12,142 nt of DNA from Gammaproteobacteria bacterium (GTDB lineage Bacteria > Pseudomonadota > Gammaproteobacteria > UBA12402). The notes under the pieces were generated by a model. It ran no database searches. It was not told where the DNA came from and was given only the letters and a program-made list of their open reading frames with translations. Positions 1 through 6,090 of the stretch are shown one piece after another. Position numbers and translations under genes: made by a program. Where the stretch lies: assembly GCA_028282395.1 (NCBI GenBank), contig JANQHY010000101.1:1-12142 (forward strand), read 5' to 3'. Position 1 is the first letter of the stretch; the number at the start of each line of letters is the position of its first letter.

Positions 1-1
1 T

Positions 2-448
2 GTCAGTATCGATTTACAGAGTGACAACGAACTGACGATCGATGGTGATGTCACCATTTATGGCCAAGGTGAATTTCAATATAGTGATGGCTCGTATGGT
101 CAGTATGCTGATACCGCACTTGAATTTATTGAGTCTGAGTCAATGGCAGAGCAGGATAACTTCTTTCTTCTTTATGACAACATAGCTGAGGGAGTTGATG
201 AGAGTAAGCAGGAGGATGACCTGCTAACAGGAGTTTATGAAGAGATTATGCTTGATAGCGCAGAGGGTGAATTAACGATCAATCTTGATGAAAGTGATGA
301 CTTAACAAGTTATACAGAGAGTGGTGGGAACTATCATGATGAGGGCGGTAGTGATATGGTGTTCTCTATAGAGAGTCTCAGTCATGTACTTGGATCGCAA
401 CCGGTGATGGCTATGGAGGTTGTTGAGGATAATACAGTAATTAGTTGA
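2..448 (+). CDS. C-terminal part of an acidic repeat protein (5' end outside window)
   Basis: The reading frame is open from the first full codon of the window to TGA at 446-448, giving 148 residues of a longer protein. The ATG at 143 is internal, because the same frame continues upstream without a stop. The fragment is strongly acidic (many D and E), rich in S, G and Y, almost without Arg/Lys and without Cys. Two related segments can be aligned: ELTI at fragment residues 10-13 recurs at 90-93, and IES at 43-45 recurs at 123-125, both exactly 80 residues apart, with a Gly/Tyr-rich stretch between them in each copy. An acidic repetitive C-terminus with beta-type patterns (ELTIDGDVTIYG) is typical of large surface or type I secreted proteins, but I do not recognise a named domain. 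The function is therefore an inference of low certainty; the existence of the coding end is well supported. Confidence 0.75.
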   Translation, partial: VSIDLQSDNELTIDGDVTIYGQGEFQYSDGSYGQYADTALEFIESESMAEQDNFFLLYDNIAEGVDESKQEDDLLTGVYEEIMLDSAEGELTINLDESDDLTSYTESGGNYHDEGGSDMVFSIESLSHVLGSQPVMAMEVVEDNTVIS

Positions 449-453
449 TCCAG

Positions 454-471
454 GATTTTTACATAAAAATC
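454..471 (+). terminator. A/T-rich stem-loop just after the acidic repeat gene
   Basis: GATTTTT (454-460) and AAAAATC (465-471) form a perfect 7-bp stem with a 4-nt loop, starting 5 bases after the stop codon. It is weak in GC and has no clean run of T after it, so it is only a possible terminator. Confidence 0.3.
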
Positions 472-683
472 ATAGACTTGATTTTATAAAGCGCTCTTTC
501 TTATTTCAAAGATACTTTCCCATTTTATAGCACAACGCTAGCAACATTGAGGTGTTGATTCATACCGTAAAAAATGGTTTAATAGCGGCAGTACAGTTAC
601 GATATTTTCTACTGTTGCTGGCTTTCTGGCCTATTCTATTAATGAGATAGGAAAAATGTTACTAATTTCCATGGAACAATTTT

Positions 684-701
684 AGCGTTTGTGTAAACGC
701 T
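684..701. promoter_or_regulatory. Perfect 7-bp inverted repeat upstream of arcA, likely operator
   Basis: AGCGTTT (684-690) and AAACGCT (695-701) are perfect inverted copies separated by GTGT. The half TGTAAACG resembles half-sites of LacI-type operators, but no cognate regulator is visible in the window. No T-run follows, so it is not a normal terminator. It ends 52 bases before the arcA start, where a repressor or activator site would be expected. Confidence 0.4.
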
Positions 702-716
702 GAATATAGCTTCATA
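699..716. promoter_or_regulatory. ArgR-box-like sequence upstream of arcA
   Basis: TGAATATAGCTTCA (701-714) matches the core of the enterobacterial ARG box (TGAAT-N4-ATTCA) at 9 of the 10 defined positions. It overlaps the last base of the 684-701 dyad. ARG boxes normally come in pairs about 21 bp apart; a second TGAAT occurs at 725-729 but its right half is poor. Arginine-responsive control of the operon is plausible but rests on this one imperfect site. Confidence 0.3.
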
Positions 717-753
717 AAGTTAAATGAATAAATTAAAATAAGAGGTAACTAAC

Positions 754-1965
754 ATGAAAATCCATTCTGAAATTGGCCCCCTGAAAAAAGTTATTTTGCA
801 TCGGCCAAATTTATCGCTCAAACACTTGACGCCAAAAAACTGTGAGGCGTTCCTATTTGATGACGTGTTGTGGGTGGAAAAGGCTAATGAAGAGCACCGT
901 TTTTTTACTGATCAACTTAAAGCACATGGTGTTGAAGTGTATCTTCTACATGACCTTATGACAGAAACACTCATGGATGCTGCCGCCCGCGAATGGATAA
1001 TTACCCGAACGTTAAAGTCACTTGATTACCCTCAAGAGCCCTACGCAGCGCTAAGTGAGTATCTGAACCAGTTGGACAATCGTTCGTTAACTACCTATCT
1101 TCTCGGTGGCTTAGCATTGGGTGAAATTAATGATAGCGTATTGCAAAAGAGTTTAGCACCCTATAGCAAGCAGGATGATTTTATTTTGCCACCACTGCCT
1201 AATCATCTTTTTACCCGAGATACTTCATGCTGGATTGATAATGGTGTTTCGATTAATCCGATGCACTTTCCTGCGCGGCAACGCGAAACATTGAATATGG
1301 CAGCAGTTTATAAATTTCATCCACTATTCCAGGCGGCCGATTTTCATGTCTGGTATGATGGTAGTGATGATACACAAAGTTTACCTAGCCTTGAGGGCGG
1401 TGATGTACTGGTTGTCAGTAAAGATTGTGTGCTGATTGGTTTGAGTCAGCGTACCACTTTTCAGGCGGTCACGTTATTGGCAAAAACGCTATTTCGTCAC
1501 AGCACTATCCGTCACGTGCTGACTGTCGATATTCCTAAAGCACGTGCGTCAATGCATCTTGATACGGTTATGACAATGGCAGATGTTGCTACCTTCTGTT
1601 TGGCTTTTCCACCAGATCAGTATCTATTCCGTGCCTGGTCGATTCGTCCTGGTGATGGCGAGTCAGCACTGAATATTACTCAGGAAGAGGATTTCTTTCA
1701 GGCACTGGCACATGCACTTGGCGAGACGTCACTGAATTTAATTACACCAACCAGTGATCGTTTTACCAGTGAACGCGAGCAGTGGAATGATGCTTGTAAT
1801 TTATTAGCCATTGCGCCAGGAAAAGTTGTCGTTTATGATCGCAATAGTGAAATGAATCAACAGTTGCGCCAGGCAGGTTTAGAGTTAATCGAAATTCCTG
1901 GGGCAGAGTTAAGTCGCGGACGTGGTGGCTCACGCTGTATGTCCTGCCCAATTGAACGTGAGTAG
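754..1965 (+). CDS. arcA: Arginine deiminase
   Basis: ArcA hydrolyses L-arginine to L-citrulline and ammonia in the cytoplasm, the first step of the arginine deiminase pathway. The protein has 403 residues, close to the usual ~400-418, and carries the family landmarks in order: FDDVLWV (35-41), FTRD (153-156, catalytic Asp156), EGGD (214-217), MHLDTV (267-272, catalytic His268 and Asp270) and the C-terminal GRGGSRCMSCP (389-399) with the nucleophile Cys398. All catalytic positions are intact, so it should be active. The ATG at 754 has AGAGGT seven bases upstream. It is the first gene of a compact operon with arcC, arcB and an AdiC-like antiporter; arcC starts only 4 bases after its stop. The order A-C-B-transporter differs from the Pseudomonas order arcD-A-B-C. 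Confidence 0.97.
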   Translation: MKIHSEIGPLKKVILHRPNLSLKHLTPKNCEAFLFDDVLWVEKANEEHRFFTDQLKAHGVEVYLLHDLMTETLMDAAAREWIITRTLKSLDYPQEPYAALSEYLNQLDNRSLTTYLLGGLALGEINDSVLQKSLAPYSKQDDFILPPLPNHLFTRDTSCWIDNGVSINPMHFPARQRETLNMAAVYKFHPLFQAADFHVWYDGSDDTQSLPSLEGGDVLVVSKDCVLIGLSQRTTFQAVTLLAKTLFRHSTIRHVLTVDIPKARASMHLDTVMTMADVATFCLAFPPDQYLFRAWSIRPGDGESALNITQEEDFFQALAHALGETSLNLITPTSDRFTSEREQWNDACNLLAIAPGKVVVYDRNSEMNQQLRQAGLELIEIPGAELSRGRGGSRCMSCPIERE

Positions 1966-1969
1966 TAGC

Positions 1970-2899
1970 ATGAGAGTAGTGATTGCTTTAGGAGGGAATG
2001 CGTTATTAAAACGCAACCAGCCGTTAAGCGCAGAAAATTTGTTAGCGAATATTCAAATTGCTGCACAAGCCTTAGCGCCTGTACTTGAAGCACATGAATG
2101 TCTCATCTGTCACGGCAACGGCCCGCAGGTGGGATTATTAGCACTTGAAGACGCGCAGTATCAAGCGCTACCACCTTATCCGCTTGATCTGCTGGTGGCA
2201 GAGACGCAGGGAATGATTGGTTATCCACTGCAGCAGGCACTACAAAATCAGCTACCACAGCGACAGATTACTACCGTTGTTACCCAGGTTCTGGTTGATG
2301 ACAGTGACCCAGCTTTTCAGCAACCGAGTAAACCGATTGGTCCGGTCTATGATGAAGAGAGTGCTGCAGCGATTCAGCAACAGTATGGTTGGACAATGGC
2401 GCCAGATGGTAAACAGCTGCGCCGTGTTGTGCCATCACCACAGCCACAAGAGATTATTGAGTCGGCGACGATTCACTCGCTGTTGCAGCAAGGTAGTATT
2501 GTTATTACGGCTGGTGGCGGTGGGATTCCGGTGGTGCGACAACCGTCGACACAGACACTACGTGGAGTTGAAGCTGTTGTTGATAAGGATCATACTGCTG
2601 CCTGTTTGGCAGCACAGTTAAATGCTGATGCGCTACTGATTCTGACAGATGTCGATGCGGTCTATAGTGATTGGGGCGGTGATAATCCACGGGCAATCCG
2701 TAGTGCCTCGCCAGTGGCATTAGAGGCGATGAGCTTTGCAGCAGGATCCATGGCGCCAAAAATTGCTGCAGCTTGCCAGTTTGTCAAACAGAGTGGTGGC
2801 GTAGCGATGATTGGTGCACTAGCGGAAGTATCAGCAGTGTTAAATGGCGAGCAGGGGACGCAGATTAGTCAACAGTTCGAGCAATTAATTTATCAATGA
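1970..2899 (+). CDS. arcC: Carbamate kinase
   Basis: ArcC transfers the phosphate of carbamoyl phosphate to ADP, giving ATP, CO2 and ammonia; this is the energy-yielding step of the deiminase pathway. The 309-residue protein matches the family length (~310) and has the amino acid kinase fold motifs: ALGGNAL (6-12), HGNGPQVG (48-55), RRVVPSP (151-157), AGGGGIPV (181-188), DKDHTAACLA (205-214), LTDVDAV (225-231) and GSMAPKI (259-265). The frame is open further upstream to a GTG at 1922 inside arcA, but that adds 16 residues with no family counterpart. The ATG at 1970, four bases after the arcA stop, gives the canonical MRVVIALGGNAL start. Its Shine-Dalgarno sequence is weak, so translational coupling to arcA is likely. 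Confidence 0.96.
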   Translation: MRVVIALGGNALLKRNQPLSAENLLANIQIAAQALAPVLEAHECLICHGNGPQVGLLALEDAQYQALPPYPLDLLVAETQGMIGYPLQQALQNQLPQRQITTVVTQVLVDDSDPAFQQPSKPIGPVYDEESAAAIQQQYGWTMAPDGKQLRRVVPSPQPQEIIESATIHSLLQQGSIVITAGGGGIPVVRQPSTQTLRGVEAVVDKDHTAACLAAQLNADALLILTDVDAVYSDWGGDNPRAIRSASPVALEAMSFAAGSMAPKIAAACQFVKQSGGVAMIGALAEVSAVLNGEQGTQISQQFEQLIYQ

Positions 2900-2909
2900 G
2901 GAAATAGTG

Positions 2910-3908
2910 ATGACAAGTAATTTTTTATCAGGACGCTCTTTTTTAACATTAAAGGATTTTACTGCCGAGGAGATTACACAACTGTTACAGTTGGCAGCAG
3001 AATTAAAACAGAAAAAAGCGAGTGGAAAAAAAGGTGATAGTCTACTTGGTAAGAATGTCGTACTTATTTTTGACAAGCACTCAACGCGGACGCGTTGCGC
3101 ATTTGAAGTAGCGACTTTTGATGAAGGTGGCTGTGCAACGTTTTTAACCAATAGTCATATGGGCAGTAAAGAGTCAATAGAGGATACGGCAAAAGTGTTG
3201 AGTCGGTTTTATGATGGTATTCAATATCGTGGTTTTTCTCATGAGTTGATTGAGGAGTTAGCCACGCATGCCACAGTCCCAGTTTGGAATGGATTAACAG
3301 ACCGTTTTCATCCAACACAGATTCTTGCCGATTGGTTGACAATAATGGAGCACTGCAACAAACCTTTAAAACAGACCAAAGTCGTTTTTGTTGGTGATGC
3401 ACACAATAATATGGGGAATTCACTCATGATTGGCGCAGCAAAACTTGGTATGAATTTTGTTGCATTAGCACCGGAATCACTTTTTCCTGATCAGCAGCTA
3501 GTTGCTGAAATGCACGCCCTTGCTGAACAGAACGGCGGTTCGATTAGCACATCGGCCGATATTTCGAGTGCAGTAAAAGATGCCGATGTATTATACACCG
3601 ATGTCTGGGCATCAATGGGCGAAGAGGATAAACTGGCGCAGCGTATTGAGCTATTACGCCCCTATCAGGTTAACCACGACATGTTAGCGCAAACAGGCAA
3701 TCCCAACACGATCTTTATGCACTGTCTGCCAGCATGCCATGATCGTAAGACGGCATTAGGAGAGAAGGTTGCTGAGACTTATCAGCTTGAGGCGATGGAA
3801 GTGAGTGATGAACTTTTCCGCAGCAAACACTCGGTAGTGTTTGATCAAGCGGAAAATCGTTTGCATACCATTAAAGCAGTGATGGTTGCTACTATTGGTA
3901 AAGGTTGA
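2910..3908 (+). CDS. arcB: Ornithine carbamoyltransferase (catabolic role)
   Basis: This enzyme interconverts citrulline plus phosphate with ornithine plus carbamoyl phosphate. In this operon it should run in the catabolic direction and feed ArcC. The 332-residue protein closely resembles E. coli ArgF along its length. It has the carbamoyl phosphate site STRTR (58-62), HPTQ (134-137), the ornithine-loop sequence DVWASMG (231-237), HCLP (271-274) and a C-terminal FDQAENRLHTIKAVMVAT block. In the HCLPACHD motif a Cys (276) stands where E. coli has Phe. The ATG at 2910 is preferred over the GTG at 2907, because GAGGAAA (2898-2904) is well placed for it and MTSNFLSGRS is a natural N-terminus. Ten bases separate it from arcC. 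Whether it is also the only anabolic ArgF of this organism cannot be seen here. Confidence 0.95.
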   Translation: MTSNFLSGRSFLTLKDFTAEEITQLLQLAAELKQKKASGKKGDSLLGKNVVLIFDKHSTRTRCAFEVATFDEGGCATFLTNSHMGSKESIEDTAKVLSRFYDGIQYRGFSHELIEELATHATVPVWNGLTDRFHPTQILADWLTIMEHCNKPLKQTKVVFVGDAHNNMGNSLMIGAAKLGMNFVALAPESLFPDQQLVAEMHALAEQNGGSISTSADISSAVKDADVLYTDVWASMGEEDKLAQRIELLRPYQVNHDMLAQTGNPNTIFMHCLPACHDRKTALGEKVAETYQLEAMEVSDELFRSKHSVVFDQAENRLHTIKAVMVATIGKG

Positions 3909-3910
3909 GT

Positions 3911-5239
3911 ATGAGTCATCCACATAGCGTCCCAGAAAAAGAAAAAATGGGTTTATGGATGCTAACAGCACTGGTAGCAGGGAATATGATTGGTTCGGGG
4001 GTATTTTTATTGCCGGCCGATCTGGCGAAAATTGGTAGTATTAGTCTTTATGGTTGGTTATTTACCACAGTAGGGGTTTTCTCTCTTGCCATTTTATTCG
4101 CTAGAATGAGTTTATGGATTCCCAAAGCGGGTGGACCTTATGCCTATGCAAAAGTAGTATTAGGCCGTTACTTAGGTTTCCAGACTGCCTATAGTTATTG
4201 GATTGCCATTTGGGTTGGTAATGCTGCGATGGCCATTGCGACGATCGGTTATCTGCGTATTTTTTTTCCGGTGTTGGAGAACCCATTGCTCACTTGTTTG
4301 GTAGCGATTGCTGAAATATGGTTGCTGACGATTATTAACCTCAATGGTGCCAAAGTCGTTGGCGTGGTCCAGTTGGCAACAACCTTAGGCAAACTTTTTC
4401 CAATTTTACTCATTGGTACGGTTGGCTGGTTCTATTTTCATCCACACTATTTTACCGCAGGATTTAATGTTTCCAGTAAGAGCCATTTTCATGCAATCTC
4501 TGCGGCAGCCTCATTAACACTCTGGGCATTTATTGGCGTCGAGTCAGCAACGGTCTCCTCCGGTGCCGTTAGAAATCCCCATCGTAATGTGCCACTCGCG
4601 ACACTCTTAGGTACCGCCATTGCTGCCGTTGCCTATATTTCTAGTTCGAGTGCCATGATGGGAATGTTGCCAAATAGTGCACTTGCTAACTCTAGTGCCC
4701 CTTTTGCTTTGGCAGCCAGTCAAATTCTCGGTAAATGGGGTAACTATTTGGTCGCTTTGGGCGCTGTTATCTCTTGTCTTGGCGCACTCAATGGTTGGAT
4801 ACTGTTGCAAGGCGAGATTCCCAGCGATGCGGCGGCTGATGGCCTGTTTCCTGCCATCTTTAATCGCTGTAATCGTCATGGAGTACCGGTATTAGGCTTG
4901 ATGATTACCTCTGGTTTGATTAGCCTACTGCTGCTATGCACGATGTCGCAAACACTGACCAAACAGTTTGAAACCATCATTCTCATTGCGGTTCTGGCGA
5001 ATTTACTGCCTTATCTTTACACGGCGATAGCAGGCATAGTGATGTTGCGGCAACAGCTGTCGCAAGCCCCCATTGCGTTTATGGGGTATCTGCTGGTGAT
5101 GCTGTTTGCTGCGATCTATTCGATTTGGGCTATCGTTGGTTGTGGTAAACAGACCCTGCTATTAGGGTTACTGTTTTTACTTACTACAGTGCCACTTTAT
5201 TGGTTGTTAAAGCGTAGCGATGCCAAGCGGCATCAATAA
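3911..5239 (+). CDS. AdiC-like basic amino acid antiporter (probable arginine:ornithine exchanger, ArcD role)
   Basis: An APC-superfamily inner-membrane antiporter of 442 residues with about 12 hydrophobic segments. It aligns well by eye with E. coli AdiC (445 residues, arginine:agmatine). GSGVFLLPA (28-36) is the substrate-binding loop of TM1. Tyr96 and Asn104 correspond to AdiC Tyr93 and Asn101. Trp205 and Glu211 in TLWAFIGVES correspond to Trp202 and Glu208. Trp296 in GALNGW corresponds to the gating Trp293. AdiC Cys97 is Ile100 here. Its place at the end of the arc operon argues for exchange of arginine with ornithine (or citrulline); no arginine decarboxylase is present that would supply agmatine. 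The ATG at 3911, two bases after the arcB stop, has AAAGG five to six bases upstream; a TTG at 3905 overlapping arcB is the alternative. Substrate specificity is inferred from context. Confidence 0.88.
   Translation: MSHPHSVPEKEKMGLWMLTALVAGNMIGSGVFLLPADLAKIGSISLYGWLFTTVGVFSLAILFARMSLWIPKAGGPYAYAKVVLGRYLGFQTAYSYWIAIWVGNAAMAIATIGYLRIFFPVLENPLLTCLVAIAEIWLLTIINLNGAKVVGVVQLATTLGKLFPILLIGTVGWFYFHPHYFTAGFNVSSKSHFHAISAAASLTLWAFIGVESATVSSGAVRNPHRNVPLATLLGTAIAAVAYISSSSAMMGMLPNSALANSSAPFALAASQILGKWGNYLVALGAVISCLGALNGWILLQGEIPSDAAADGLFPAIFNRCNRHGVPVLGLMITSGLISLLLLCTMSQTLTKQFETIILIAVLANLLPYLYTAIAGIVMLRQQLSQAPIAFMGYLLVMLFAAIYSIWAIVGCGKQTLLLGLLFLLTTVPLYWLLKRSDAKRHQ
5219..5234 (+). other. Stem-loop at the end of the arc operon
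   Basis: GATGCC (5219-5224) and GGCATC (5229-5234) form a perfect 6-bp stem with loop AAGC, overlapping the last codons of the antiporter gene. It has no T-run, so it may stabilise the 3' end of the operon mRNA or be chance. No better terminator was seen between 5240 and 5317. Confidence 0.25.
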
Positions 5240-5317
5240 GACGATGACTAATAACCTATTGATAGCATGATGGGAGTAGCAGGTATCCGCAGAGTTTAAT
5301 GCCATCTGTTAAATTAC

Positions 5318-5346
5318 TTGACACATGAGTGCTTTTATCATACATT
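5318..5346 (+). promoter_or_regulatory. Sigma70-type promoter of the small exported protein gene
   Basis: A consensus -35 box TTGACA (5318-5323) is followed after exactly 17 bases by TACATT (5341-5346, 4 of 6 to TATAAT). Transcription would begin near 5353, about 45 bases before the ATG at 5399, which has GAGGT (5386-5390) eight bases upstream. This separates the gene from the arc operon. Confidence 0.6.
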
Positions 5347-5398
5347 CTTTAGCGAAGTATCGGTTTTCATTAACGACTATTTAATGAGGTAATTATCC

Positions 5399-5875
5399 AT
5401 GAAAAGCAAAATTAATCGTCTCCTACTGCTTTCTGTTGCTATGGGTTTGAGCTTAGCGCCATTTGCGGCATTTGCCCAATCTACGCTTGCACAGCTCGGC
5501 CATATCTATACAGCACCACAGTATATCAACTGTGCCAGCCCTAGAGAGCACGCGCCAGTTGTTTGTAATGGCATAAAAAGCCACGCTCTAGAACCAATAC
5601 CTAATAGTGTTGCTGCGGAAGGTCGCTATAGATTCTCTTACGCCTATGCTTACCAAGGACGTCCTGATACTGTTTACCCAATATATGTCTATACCAATAC
5701 CCATGATGGTGGAATTACTCTATCAGTGATGCCGATTGACCCAGCAGCGGTTGCAGCCATGTCAAACGTTGTACACAATGCTTGGCAGAAGAATGCTGGT
5801 TGGCCAACCTGTGGTTCAGAAGATGTGACCACGTCAGCATCAGATTGTCCCTTCCATGTTCCTTACGGGAAATAA
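5399..5875 (+). CDS. Small exported protein with four cysteines, function unknown
   Basis: I do not recognise this 158-residue protein. It has a clear Sec signal peptide: a basic start (MKSKINR), a hydrophobic core (residues 8-22) and a likely cleavage after AFA (24-26), leaving a mature protein of about 132 residues. The mature part has four cysteines (45, 56, 138, 150) placed as an N-terminal and a C-terminal pair, which suggests two disulfide bonds in the periplasm or outside the cell. The middle (about 72-112) is rich in Tyr and alternates like beta-strands. There is no lipobox and no second hydrophobic segment, so it should be soluble. A strong promoter and Shine-Dalgarno sequence suggest good expression as a single gene, closed by a GC-rich hairpin at 5895-5917. 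Confidence 0.85.
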   Translation: MKSKINRLLLLSVAMGLSLAPFAAFAQSTLAQLGHIYTAPQYINCASPREHAPVVCNGIKSHALEPIPNSVAAEGRYRFSYAYAYQGRPDTVYPIYVYTNTHDGGITLSVMPIDPAAVAAMSNVVHNAWQKNAGWPTCGSEDVTTSASDCPFHVPYGK

Positions 5876-5894
5876 TAGCAAATTTTAACTGTCG

Positions 5895-5917
5895 CTGGAG
5901 AGGGTAGTCCTCTCCAG
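5895..5917 (+). terminator. Strong stem-loop after the exported protein gene
   Basis: CTGGAGAGG (5895-5903) and CCTCTCCAG (5909-5917) form a perfect 9-bp stem with a 5-nt loop, 20 bases after the stop codon. The following bases are pyrimidine-rich but not a T-run. It could act as a terminator or protect the 3' end of the mRNA. Confidence 0.5.
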
Positions 5918-5975
5918 TGCAATCCATCTCTCTTCCTCATAGCATTCGCTTGTGTTGCTCTGACTCGTCATATAG

Positions 5976-5981
5976 TATAAT
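5976..5981 (+). promoter_or_regulatory. Consensus -10 box upstream of the NCS2 permease
   Basis: TATAAT (5976-5981) is a perfect -10 hexamer. The best -35 candidate, TTGCTC (5955-5960), is only 15 bases away. The -10 box overlaps the left arm of the inverted repeat that begins at 5980, so a protein bound there would block RNA polymerase. Confidence 0.4.
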
Positions 5982-6037
5982 CCTAAATTCAGACGACTGG
6001 CCGCTCTCGCGACGGTGGGTACTGCGGAATTTAGGAT
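5980..6037. repeat. 11-bp perfect inverted repeat flanking a 36-bp GC-rich core
   Basis: ATCCTAAATTC (5980-5990) and GAATTTAGGAT (6027-6037) are perfect inverted copies. The 36 bases between are clearly richer in GC than the flanks and contain short pairing segments (CCGC at 6001-6004 with GCGG at 6024-6027). The right arm contains AGGA (6033-6036), a Shine-Dalgarno-like sequence correctly spaced for a GTG at 6043. It could be a paired protein operator, a structured 5' leader or a small mobile palindromic element. Confidence 0.55.
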
Positions 6038-6090
6038 AATTTGTGCTGATAGGGTTTTATATTTTTATCAGAATATTAAGATTTTATGTG

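Larger units (their letters stand above)
449..753 (+). promoter_or_regulatory. Leader/regulatory region of the arginine deiminase operon
   Basis: This 305-base stretch contains no credible gene. It must carry the promoter of the arc operon. One candidate sigma70-type pair is TTGCTG (615-620) with TATTAA (637-642), spacing 16. A second, weaker candidate has TTGTGT at 689-694. A dyad at 684-701 and an ArgR-box-like sequence at 699-716 lie just upstream of arcA (listed separately). The Shine-Dalgarno sequence AGAGGT (741-746) sits 7 bases before the arcA ATG. No convincing FNR/ANR site (TTGAT-N4-ATCAA) was seen, although such control is usual for this pathway in Pseudomonas. Promoter positions are guesses by eye. 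Confidence 0.45.

Noticed and set aside
2217..2621. Open frame of 134 codons inside arcC on the same strand.
   Set aside because: It is an overlapping frame of a fully conserved kinase gene, with an unnatural composition rich in Arg, Leu, Ser and His.
5980..6042. A purine or xanthine riboswitch before the NCS2 permease.
   Set aside because: Only the long outer stem is visible; I could not find the conserved junction sequences of the guanine/adenine riboswitch, and I cannot recall the xanthine motif well enough to claim it. Also, the TATAAT at 5976 would start transcription inside or after the left arm.
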